Part shown: positions 7,289 to 13,461 of the stretch, piece after piece
Layout of the letters: every line of letters begins with the position of its first letter
How positions within the stretch are numbered: the first letter of the stretch is position 1
Source of the DNA: Cyanobacteria bacterium UBA3803
GTDB taxonomy: Bacteria > Cyanobacteriota > Vampirovibrionia > Gastranaerophilales > Gastranaerophilaceae
Assembly: GCA_002369055.1 (NCBI GenBank)
Contig: DFEL01000044.1
Location: 1 to 18,847 of the forward strand
Length of the DNA stretch: 18,847 nucleotides
Direction: 5' to 3'
Translations under genes and position numbers: made by a program
The notes under the pieces: generated by a model
The model's input: only the letters and a program-made list of their open reading frames with translations
What the model was told of the DNA's origin: nothing
Database searches by the model: none

Positions 7289-7987
7289 ATGAGAAAAGAC
7301 GGAAGACAAAATAACGAATTAAGACCTGTCAAATTCACAAAAAACTTTACTAAAAATGCACTTGGCTCAGTTTTAGTCGAATTTGGAGATACAAAAGTTA
7401 TTACAACAGCATCATTTGAAGAAAAACAACCCAAATGGATGGATAAAGACGAAACAAAAGGCTGGATATCCGCAGAATACTCGCTTTTACCTTCTTCAAC
7501 ATCAACAAGATGTGAAAGAGAAAGAACTAAATTATCAGGCAGAACACAAGAAATTCAACGCCTGATAGGAAGAAGTATTCGTGCCTGCGTAAATTTAGAA
7601 AAAATGCCTAAAATGACAATAACTATTGATGCAGATGTAATACAGGCAGACGGTGGAACAAGAACCGCAAGTATTTGCGGAGGTTTTTTGGCACTAAAAA
7701 TTGCAGTTGAAAAACTTTTAGAAGAAGGTAAACTGGAAGAAAATCCGATAAAAGAAGAAATTGGAGCAATTTCTGTTGGAATTATTGATAATGAAGTCAG
7801 ACTGGACTTATGTTATGAAGAAGATTCAAGAGCACAGGTTGATTCAAATGTTGTAATGACAAAATCAGGTAAGATTATTGAATTTCAAACAACGGCTGAA
7901 GGTGAACCTTATGACCAAAGTCAATTAATGGAATTATTTAATACTGCAAAACAAGGTATTGAAACCATTATAAATATGTATGAATAA
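7289..7987 (+). CDS. rph: Ribonuclease PH
   Basis: The 232-residue enzyme is a phosphate-dependent 3'-5' exoribonuclease that trims tRNA and other RNA 3' ends as a hexamer. The order of motifs is standard: MRKDGRQNNELRPVKF, GSVLVEFGDTKVITTASFE, GWISAEYSLLPSSTSTRCERER, SGRTQEIQRLIGRSIRACV (phosphate-binding arginine), DADVIQADGGTRTASICGG and EDSRAQVDSNVVMT...EFQTTAEGEPYDQ. In the LDLxY segment the fourth residue is Cys, where others often have Asp or Glu. I chose the ATG at 7289, not in-frame upstream codons at 7217 or 7265, because family members start MRxDGR and AAGGG lies eight bases before it. A terminator follows, just inside the 3' end of the opposite gene. Confidence 0.96.
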   Translation: MRKDGRQNNELRPVKFTKNFTKNALGSVLVEFGDTKVITTASFEEKQPKWMDKDETKGWISAEYSLLPSSTSTRCERERTKLSGRTQEIQRLIGRSIRACVNLEKMPKMTITIDADVIQADGGTRTASICGGFLALKIAVEKLLEEGKLEENPIKEEIGAISVGIIDNEVRLDLCYEEDSRAQVDSNVVMTKSGKIIEFQTTAEGEPYDQSQLMELFNTAKQGIETIINMYE

Positions 7988-7996
7988 ATAATAAAA

Positions 7997-9262
7997 TTAA
8001 TTATAATCAGGTACAAAACACAGGTCTTTCCTGTGTTTTTTGCCGTCAAATTCTATTAATTCAATTTCGTCATACAAATTTTCAACCGCACGAGAAATTG
8101 TTTTTGCATTTCTTGTAATTAAAAGCGTTCTGTCCCCAACAGTTTCATATTCAAGATATTTGTTTTTTATAGTATTAAAATGTGCAATTTTTGTTGCTTC
8201 ATCCAGCCTGTCAAGTCCTGAAATTATTGAACCGCTTTTTCTACCTGCCGAAAGCACAGCAGAAACAGCAAAATCTTCTGACATTGCAACATTTTCATAA
8301 TCATCCGCAAATGTACCCATTGCACATGCCTGCATTAAATATAATAAATTTTCATTCATAAGTGATAAAACACCTTGACAATCGTGTTCTTGAAGCGATG
8401 TGTTATATTCCAAAGCTACAACATCATTTTCAGGAGTTAAAACTGCATCAAGTCCTAAAATACCAACATAAGGAGTGCCATTTTGTGCAAGACTGTCTAA
8501 AGTTGGAAATATCATTTCGTTCATTATATATCGTTCAGTTTCTGATGATATTTTGTAGTCAGGAGTGTAACAGCCCATTCCCGATGTCAAAAGACCACCA
8601 TCTCCATCAAGAGAAAATTTATAATTTGCAACACTTGACAAAGGTAATGCGTTATATCCGTCTGTTACTACATAAAAAGAAAATTCGTGTCCGTATATAT
8701 AATCTTCAATTATAATTCTTTGTTCCCCACGCAAAAAAGCTTCATCAATAAATGATTTTGCAATTGAAAAGGAACTGCAAACAAGAGTTCCATTCACTCC
8801 TCTGTGTTCATCTGTTTTAGTAACAACAGGCATTTGACAATTTCTAACATAGTCTAATGCTAAATTTGATTTTTCAAAAATACCAAATTTTGCAGTAGGT
8901 ATTCTCAATTTGTACATAAATTTTTTACCGATAGATTTACTTGTACAAATTTCCGCACTTTTTGCAGTTGGCCCGAATACAAGTTGACCGTTATCTGCAA
9001 AAAAACCTGCTACATCTGCTTTTATAGCCTTTTCTCCTGATACTATTGTTAAATCAATGCTATTTTCCATAGCAAATTCCAATAATTCAATAGGAGAATC
9101 TTCTCTTATATCAACACATGTGCAAAATTCTTTCATTGCATCATTTCCTCTTGCAACAAATATTTCTCCTACACAATCCTGTTCAGATAATTTTTGTGCA
9201 AATGCAAATTCTTTTGCACAATTTCCAATAATTAGTACATTTTTACGATTTATTTTTTCCAT
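7997..9262 (-). CDS. Divergent PurD-like ATP-grasp ligase
   Basis: At 421 residues with the same overall layout as phosphoribosylamine-glycine ligase, this aligns with PurD at FGPTAKSAEICTSKSIGKKFM (N-domain/ATP-grasp junction, 96-115), IPTAKF, PVVTK (Lys149), EDYIYGHEFSFYVVTDG, a GGLLTSGMG block and GILGLDAVLTPEN. However, signature positions are changed. The GGREHA loop near the N-terminus is GNCAKEFA. The GPE motif is SGE. The AGKGV nucleotide loop reads RGVNGTLV, so its lysine is gone. The canonical EFNxRxGDPE reads EYNTSLQEHD (285-294); only Glu and Asn are kept. PurD makes glycinamide ribotide in purine synthesis; this protein may do so poorly, or may be a paralogue with another job. 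The ATG at 9262 lies exactly six bases after TATAAT with no ribosome site, so the mRNA is probably leaderless. Confidence 0.8.
   Translation of the reverse strand: MEKINRKNVLIIGNCAKEFAFAQKLSEQDCVGEIFVARGNDAMKEFCTCVDIREDSPIELLEFAMENSIDLTIVSGEKAIKADVAGFFADNGQLVFGPTAKSAEICTSKSIGKKFMYKLRIPTAKFGIFEKSNLALDYVRNCQMPVVTKTDEHRGVNGTLVCSSFSIAKSFIDEAFLRGEQRIIIEDYIYGHEFSFYVVTDGYNALPLSSVANYKFSLDGDGGLLTSGMGCYTPDYKISSETERYIMNEMIFPTLDSLAQNGTPYVGILGLDAVLTPENDVVALEYNTSLQEHDCQGVLSLMNENLLYLMQACAMGTFADDYENVAMSEDFAVSAVLSAGRKSGSIISGLDRLDEATKIAHFNTIKNKYLEYETVGDRTLLITRNAKTISRAVENLYDEIELIEFDGKKHRKDLCFVPDYN
8015..8041 (+). terminator. Rho-independent terminator of rph, inside the 3' end of the purD-like gene
   Basis: A perfect 10-bp stem (AAAACACAGG at 8015-8024, CCTGTGTTTT at 8030-8039) with a TCTTT loop runs into a T tract (to 8041). 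It is 28 bases after the rph stop and lies in codons close to the 3' end of the convergent gene. On the minus strand the stem exists but no U tract follows, so it should act on plus-strand transcripts. Confidence 0.85.
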
Positions 9263-9268
9263 AAAACA

Positions 9269-9274
9269 ATTATA
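9269..9274 (-). promoter_or_regulatory. -10 box predicting a leaderless purD-like mRNA
   Basis: On the minus strand TATAAT (9274-9269) is followed by TGTTTT and then the ATG at 9262. A start seven bases after the box would be the A of ATG. No Shine-Dalgarno sequence is present; the -35 region is weak (TTAACA is present but about 20 bases away). Confidence 0.6.
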
Positions 9275-9408
9275 CTACATAAAAAGATGAGATTTGTTAA
9301 GAAATATTAAAACAATCAGACAAATTTCTACAAAAAATATGACTTTTAAATTTTTCTCATTAAATACATAATGTCGAGAGAGAAAAACGCGCGAGAGAGG
9401 ACTACATA

Positions 9409-9666
9409 ATGGCAAACACTAATAATCTGATTTCTATTTTTAACAAAGTTTTATCACCTGCAATTGCACAACCGCAATTGCCAAAAAACCCTCAAACAGT
9501 AAAACCTGTTGAGTCATCAAATCCGTTTAATCCAAATCCTTTTGTTACAACAACTGTTGATATGAATACATACGCAAAAAACAGACCTGTTCAAGGCGGA
9601 TATTTTGCAGGATACTACAACGGCAAGCCAAATATCGTTGGCAGAAGACTTTTTGTTGAAGTATAA
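9409..9666 (+). CDS. Small protein of unknown function (85 aa)
   Basis: The protein has a proline/asparagine-rich middle (QPQLPKNPQTVKPVESSNPF) between an N-terminal short hydrophobic patch (LISIFNKVLSPAI) and a C-terminal GGYFAGYYNGKPNIVGRRLFVEV that looks folded. No signal peptide, membrane span or known motif is seen. GAGAGG eight bases before the ATG is a good ribosome site. The 146-base gap upstream contains two CGAGAGAG elements (9374-9399) and TTAAGAAATATTAA (9297-9310), similar to elements before the other small orphan gene at 18566. No clear promoter or plus-strand terminator is visible. Codon choice is the same as in the neighbours, and I think it is expressed. Confidence 0.65.
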   Translation: MANTNNLISIFNKVLSPAIAQPQLPKNPQTVKPVESSNPFNPNPFVTTTVDMNTYAKNRPVQGGYFAGYYNGKPNIVGRRLFVEV

Positions 9667-9704
9667 TCAAAATTTCAGTATAGGCAAGGTACGATATAAA
9701 TAAA

Positions 9705-9741
9705 GAGAAGGTCATGCTAATTAACTTGATTAGTATGACCT
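9705..9741 (-). terminator. Terminator of the dehydrogenase gene, overlapping its stop codon
   Basis: On the minus strand GGTCATACTAAT (9740-9729) pairs with ATTAGCATGACC (9721-9710) with one wobble pair; an A:T pair at 9741/9709 adds a thirteenth, and the loop has seven bases. The tail TTCTCTTTATTT follows. The stop codon (9719-9717) is in the descending arm. Confidence 0.7.
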
Positions 9742-10745
9742 CCTTGTATGCAGTCTTCTATCGAAGTAAACATTGTTTTTAAAATTCTATCGGTTGAATC
9801 CTGAGTGTTATAAGCAATTCTTGGAGTTACAATTACATTTTCAAGTTGAGCAAGTCGTCTGGTTAAAAAAGCTTTTGAGAGGCATTCAAAATTTACATCT
9901 CTAATTTTTGTTGTCATATTATGTGTATTAAATGCTATTTCTTCGCAGTCTGTGGTATCCAGTCCTGCACCTGCAAGATTTTCCGTAATTATTGCGTCAT
10001 ATAAGTCTTCTGTATTTATTAATTCTCCTCTTGATGTATTTAAAATAATTGCTGTCGGTTTCATGATTGCAAATTCCCGCTTTGTAATCATTTCTCTTGT
10101 TTGTTCCGTCAGTGGAACATGCAATGAAATAACATCCGAATTTTTAACCAAAGTCATCTTATCTGTATATTCAACATTATATTTATCAATTAATTCTTTA
10201 TTATGTTTTATATCAAGTGCTAATATTTTCATTCCAAAAGCATTTGATATTTTTGCCATTTCAGAGCCGACATTTCCTGTACCAATAATACCTATTGTAA
10301 GCTTATCAAGCTCTCTGCCGATATAATTGTCATACTCAAATTTAAATTCTCTTACATCTCTCGCTGCAATATATATTTTTCTTATTAGTGCTATTAAAAG
10401 TCCAAAATTATATTGTACGATTGCTTTACTATCATAATTTTCTACATTTAAAACCTTAATTCTTTTATTGCAGCATTCTTGTATATTTATATGTTCATAT
10501 CCGGAAGAACGTGTCGAAAGTATCATTAAGTTTGGAAATCTTTTTAAAACATTGTTATTGATATTTGATGTCAAATATATACTTATTACTGTTGTTTCTT
10601 CCAGTAAATCATCAGGTAAATTATTTACGGTTATTTCATTTAAGCTTTCTTCAAAAAAATGAATATCGTAATCATCAAGTCTATTATTTTTAAAAAAATT
10701 TTGTTCTGTTTTCTTATAATCAAAAATAAGAATAGTTATTGCCAT
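9717..10745 (-). CDS. D-2-hydroxyacid dehydrogenase family protein with His-to-Arg change in the active site
   Basis: The 342-residue protein has the D-LDH-like layout: an N-terminal substrate domain with STRSSGYEHINI (78-88), the NAD-binding GTGNVG at 155-160, then SLHVPLTEQT, NTSRGELI with the substrate Arg at 239, and AGLDTTDCEE with Glu268/269 at the catalytic glutamate position. The catalytic histidine normally sits in TPHxAYNT or TPHQAFYT, but here the segment is TPRIAYNT with Arg309 (codon AGA). Family members reduce 2-oxoacids to D-2-hydroxyacids with NAD(P)H; without the acid/base His the activity is in doubt. AAGAGGT five bases before the ATG is a clear ribosome site. The gene is preceded by 245 bases without another gene, and its terminator overlaps its stop codon. 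Confidence 0.85.
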   Translation of the reverse strand: MAITILIFDYKKTEQNFFKNNRLDDYDIHFFEESLNEITVNNLPDDLLEETTVISIYLTSNINNNVLKRFPNLMILSTRSSGYEHINIQECCNKRIKVLNVENYDSKAIVQYNFGLLIALIRKIYIAARDVREFKFEYDNYIGRELDKLTIGIIGTGNVGSEMAKISNAFGMKILALDIKHNKELIDKYNVEYTDKMTLVKNSDVISLHVPLTEQTREMITKREFAIMKPTAIILNTSRGELINTEDLYDAIITENLAGAGLDTTDCEEIAFNTHNMTTKIRDVNFECLSKAFLTRRLAQLENVIVTPRIAYNTQDSTDRILKTMFTSIEDCIQGGHTNQVN

Positions 10746-10936
10746 TTCAAACCTCTTTTTAATAAATTATCAGTAATTAGATTAAATTTTTCTATTAGAC
10801 AAAACGGTTAGAAATTATAATTAAATATCATAAAATGTTGAATGAAAATATTTAAAAATTTTGTTAAATTGTCAATATAATAACTGTGCAATTATTCTGT
10901 GATTACGCAGATTTATTTCATTTAAAGGCACAGTAG

Positions 10937-10962
10937 AACAGGCGGTGAATACACCGCCTGTT
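10937..10962 (-). terminator. GC-rich hairpin, probable ychF terminator
   Basis: A perfect 11-bp stem (AACAGGCGGTG at 10937-10947, CACCGCCTGTT at 10952-10962) has a four-base loop, the most stable short hairpin in the window. It is about 28 bases after the ychF stop on the minus strand. The tail is only weakly U-rich on either strand, so termination is likely but could need help. The 190 bases from here to the dehydrogenase gene are AT-rich and hold no gene that I can see. Confidence 0.6.
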
Positions 10963-10990
10963 AATGATTTCTATATATATTTTTCAAAAA

Positions 10991-12094
10991 TTAATTAGCA
11001 AATCTGAAATGCATAATATCACCGTCTTGAACAACATAATCCTTACCCTCAAGACGCATTAATCCTTTTTCTTTTGCTACCGTATAAGAACCGTCACATG
11101 CTAAAAAGTCTTCGTAAGAAATAACTTCTGCTCTTATAAATCCCTTTTCAAAATCTGTATGAATTACGCCTGCTGCTTGAGGTGCTTTTGTACCTGCTTT
11201 TATTGTCCATGCTTTAACTTCTATTTCACCTGCGGTAATATATGTTCTCAAATTTAATAAATGATATACGGATTGAATCATTTTTTCGATACCTGAACTT
11301 GTAATACCTAATTCGTTTAAGTATTCTTTTGCTTCTTCTTGAGATAATTCCGCAAGTTCTTCTTCTATTTTTGCAGATATAATAACCATTTCTGCACCGT
11401 GTTTTTTAGCATATTCTTCAACTTGTTTTGTATATTCATTTCCGTTTACAACATCAAATTCTGAAACATTTGACGCATAAATAACAGGTTTTATACTCAT
11501 TAATTGAGATTGTTTTGCTATTTTTAATTCATCTTCATCATCAAAAAGTTCATCAACATTAATAAATGTCGCATCTGAAAGTTTATCATACAGAGTTTGC
11601 ATAACTTTCATTTCAACTTTCGCTGCCTTATCACCTGAATTTGCAATTTTTGAAGTTTTTGCCATTCTTTTTTCTAAAGAAGCCATATCAGCAAGTGCAA
11701 GTTCTGTGTTAATTGTTTCAATATCATCCAAAGGATTAACTTTTCCTGCTACGTGAATTGTATTAGGGTCATCAAAACATCTTACAACTTGAATAATTGC
11801 ATCTGTTTCTCTGATATTAGCCAAAAATTGATTACCTAAACCTTCGCCTTTGCTTGCACCTTTTACAAGTCCTGCAATATCTACAAATTCAATTGCGGTG
11901 GGTACAACTTTATCTGTATGTACCAGTGGTTGTAATTTATATAATCTGTCATCAGGAACACCAACTACACCAACATTTGGCTCGATTGTACAAAACGGAT
12001 AATTTGCACTTTGAGCGTTTTTTGCACTTGTAAGTGCGTTAAATAATGTTGATTTTCCTACATTTGGTAATCCTACAATACCTGCTCTTAACAT
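10991..12094 (-). CDS. ychF: Redox-regulated ATPase YchF (Obg family)
   Basis: The 367-residue protein starts with GLPNVGKSTLFNALT (P-loop), followed by the switch block NYPFCTIEPNVG, DIAGLVKGASKGEGLGNQFL (G3 and the conserved loop), and NVSE in place of NKxD, the reason that YchF prefers ATP to GTP. A coiled-coil insertion (about 140-185) and a C-terminal TGS domain ending in YVVQDGDIMHFRFAN complete the family layout. YchF binds ribosomes and influences stress responses. AAGGAAT (12108-12102) lies seven bases before the ATG, and TATAAT (12131-12126) gives a leader of about 25 bases. Confidence 0.97.
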   Translation of the reverse strand: MLRAGIVGLPNVGKSTLFNALTSAKNAQSANYPFCTIEPNVGVVGVPDDRLYKLQPLVHTDKVVPTAIEFVDIAGLVKGASKGEGLGNQFLANIRETDAIIQVVRCFDDPNTIHVAGKVNPLDDIETINTELALADMASLEKRMAKTSKIANSGDKAAKVEMKVMQTLYDKLSDATFINVDELFDDEDELKIAKQSQLMSIKPVIYASNVSEFDVVNGNEYTKQVEEYAKKHGAEMVIISAKIEEELAELSQEEAKEYLNELGITSSGIEKMIQSVYHLLNLRTYITAGEIEVKAWTIKAGTKAPQAAGVIHTDFEKGFIRAEVISYEDFLACDGSYTVAKEKGLMRLEGKDYVVQDGDIMHFRFAN

Positions 12095-12125
12095 ATTTCT
12101 AATTCCTTATTTTTCTGTTTTCTTA

Positions 12126-12131
12126 ATTATA
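12126..12131 (-). promoter_or_regulatory. -10 box of ychF
   Basis: TATAAT on the minus strand lies in the 44-base gap after the PH/TonB gene; no convincing -35. The leader to the ATG at 12094 holds the AAGGAAT ribosome site. Confidence 0.5.
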
Positions 12132-12138
12132 TAACAAA

Positions 12139-12987
12139 CTAATTTTTCACGTTGTAATCAAATGTAAAATTGATTATAACCTCTTTTTCTTTTTTTAAAT
12201 CTTTTGGTAATTTTTTTAACGGCTTAGCTTTTCTCAGTGCAAATAATGCTGAATTATCAAGCTCTCTGTTTCCTGAGGTTTCTATAACTTTTTCATTAAC
12301 CATCGAACCATCAGGTAAAATTTGAAATTCGACAGTAACTTTTGCATCTTTACTCATTTTTGGAGGAGCCCAATGTAATTTTAAAACTCTTTGCAAATAT
12401 GCCATATATTCATCTTTGTTCGTAATTACGTATTGTGATTGCTGCTTTTTTAATTCGTATGCCTGCTTAACGTTATAAATATGCTCAGGTACAAATTTTA
12501 CTGCAAGAATAAATAATACTGCGAAAATTACAAAAATAACATCTTTTATCGTTATAAAAGATTTTTTATACAACGGATATATTTCCTTAAATTGTTCTTG
12601 TAAATTATCAATATTAGTATAAGCAAACATAAATTTTCTGTTGCTTTTCAGATAAATTGTATCAAAACCCATAAATTCTTTAACTTCTTCATAAGGTATA
12701 CCTTCAATACAATCTTTCTGCTTTATAATAATTCTTTTATCAGTCAAATAAATTTGATTATATTTGTACGAATTTAAAAGATAAACAGTTACAAACGGTA
12801 AAATAAAAAATGTAAATCCAAATGCTGCACGCATATATAAACGTGGTGCAGAAAAGGCTTCATAAAAGAATAATACGGTTGCAACACAAAATAATGCCGT
12901 AAAACAATAACACATTACGTCATTTTTCTCACCTGTTGCAAGGATTTCTTCTCCTTCGCCTAATTCAATTTGAACTTCGTCAAGCAT
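12139..12987 (-). CDS. Membrane protein joining a bacterial PH-like domain to a TonB C-terminal domain
   Basis: The 282-residue product has two adjacent membrane helices (about 25-43 and 52-72), a segment that looks like a bacterial PH domain (about 74-140: YNQIYLTDKRIIIKQKD, IPYEEVKEF), a third helix (about 147-165), and a TonB C-terminal domain (about 192-278) with YMAYLQRVLKLHWAPP, VTVEFQILPDGSMV and NRELDNSALFALRKAKPL. The topology that follows is PH domain in the cytoplasm and TonB domain in the periplasm. Classical TonB couples the proton gradient to outer-membrane transporters, but no ExbB, ExbD or receptor gene is nearby and there is no proline-rich periplasmic spacer. The gene starts 11 bases after the XRE regulator; its AGGA ribosome site overlaps that gene's TAG stop, so the two are coupled. 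The upstream regulator probably controls it. Confidence 0.8.
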   Translation of the reverse strand: MLDEVQIELGEGEEILATGEKNDVMCYCFTALFCVATVLFFYEAFSAPRLYMRAAFGFTFFILPFVTVYLLNSYKYNQIYLTDKRIIIKQKDCIEGIPYEEVKEFMGFDTIYLKSNRKFMFAYTNIDNLQEQFKEIYPLYKKSFITIKDVIFVIFAVLFILAVKFVPEHIYNVKQAYELKKQQSQYVITNKDEYMAYLQRVLKLHWAPPKMSKDAKVTVEFQILPDGSMVNEKVIETSGNRELDNSALFALRKAKPLKKLPKDLKKEKEVIINFTFDYNVKN

Positions 12988-12998
12988 AAAACAATATC

Positions 12999-13217
12999 CT
13001 ATTTTAACGGCAGCAATGTATTTAAATCAACATTTAGAGCTTTTGCAATTGAAATTATAGTTTCAAGAGTGGGATTTGCAATACCTCGTTCTATTTGACT
13101 TATTGTATCCATAGATACTTCAGCCATTATTGATAATTTTGTTTGAGAAATATTTAGTCTGGCACGTTCAATTCTTATGTTTTTTGCCAGCTCTTTTTTG
13201 TATTCTGTCATATTCAT
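12999..13217 (-). CDS. XRE-family transcriptional regulator
   Basis: Starting at the ATG at 13217 the product has 72 residues and is a bare Cro/C1-type helix-turn-helix domain: KNIRIERARLNISQTKLSIMAEVSMDTISQIERGIANPTLETIISIAKALNVDLNTLL, with recognition helix VSMDTISQIERG. There is no ligand or dimer domain. Longer in-frame extensions to 13349 are rejected because they run through the promoter region and the divergent 56-aa ORF. TGtTATAAT (TATAAT at 13229-13224) places a transcription start at the ATG, so translation should be leaderless; the second ATG at 13211 is an alternative. A near-perfect inverted repeat spans the promoters on both sides, a plausible operator for autoregulation. It is coupled to the PH/TonB gene. 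Confidence 0.9.
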   Translation of the reverse strand: MNMTEYKKELAKNIRIERARLNISQTKLSIMAEVSMDTISQIERGIANPTLETIISIAKALNVDLNTLLPLK

Positions 13218-13221
13218 TCGT

Positions 13222-13256
13222 TCATTATAACAAATTGACATAATAATTTTTAATGA
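13222..13256. promoter_or_regulatory. Inverted repeat across both promoters, possible operator
   Basis: TCATTATAA (13222-13230) and TTTTAATGA (13248-13256) are complementary at eight of nine positions and centred between the two start sites. The left arm covers the XRE -10, the right arm abuts the -10 of the 56-aa ORF. The bases are AT-rich, so chance is not excluded. Confidence 0.4.
13224..13232 (-). promoter_or_regulatory. Extended -10 of the XRE gene, predicting a leaderless mRNA
   Basis: On the minus strand TGtTATAAT (13232-13224) is followed by GAACGA and ATG at 13217, a six-base gap as for the purD-like gene and mgtE. No ribosome binding site precedes the ATG. Confidence 0.6.
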
Positions 13257-13262
13257 TATAAT
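13235..13262 (+). promoter_or_regulatory. Consensus promoter of the divergent 56-aa ORF
   Basis: TTGACA (13235-13240), a 16-base spacer ending in TGA, and TATAAT (13257-13262) match sigma-70 consensus at all twelve positions, with an extended -10. It points into the 56-aa ORF and is back to back with the XRE promoter. Confidence 0.7.
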
Positions 13263-13290
13263 CCAAATATATAAGACTATATTACGAAAA

Positions 13291-13461
13291 ATGGAAGAAA
13301 CTAAAGAATTATTGAATTTAGCAGTACAAATGTTATGTGTTACACGCATAATAAAAGATTACTGTGAAAACAATATGAGTTCTGATATACATTGTGAAAA
13401 TATCTATGCTTTATCCGAAATCATGGAAGCAGCCATAGCAAATGTTCTTGAAAATTACTAG
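13291..13461 (+). CDS. Small ORF (56 aa) divergent from the XRE regulator
   Basis: The frame ATG 13291 to TAG 13461 encodes 56 residues: an acidic, probably all-helical protein (MEETKELLNLAVQML, then IYALSEIMEAAIANVLENY) with three Cys (16, 25, 35). It has no signal peptide or membrane span. Support comes from a consensus promoter 29 bases upstream, normal codon use, and the fact that its TAG interlocks with the mgtE stop in the four bases CTAG, so that intergenic space is fully used. There is no clear Shine-Dalgarno sequence, the main weakness. The XRE regulator diverges from it across a shared operator-like repeat, so it may be its target; I do not recognise a family. Confidence 0.55.
   Translation: MEETKELLNLAVQMLCVTRIIKDYCENNMSSDIHCENIYALSEIMEAAIANVLENY

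Noticed and set aside
10746..10936. Gene or RNA in the gap between the dehydrogenase and the ychF terminator
   Set aside because: Only short AT-rich sequence is seen, with no frame with a ribosome site, no tRNA-like fold and no terminator besides the ychF hairpin. A 12-base match to the def promoter region (TTATTCTGTGAT) is probably chance.
13218..13349. Longer XRE protein starting upstream of 13217
   Set aside because: The extension runs through both promoters, the inverted repeat and the antisense 56-aa ORF; HTH proteins of this type start close to the domain.
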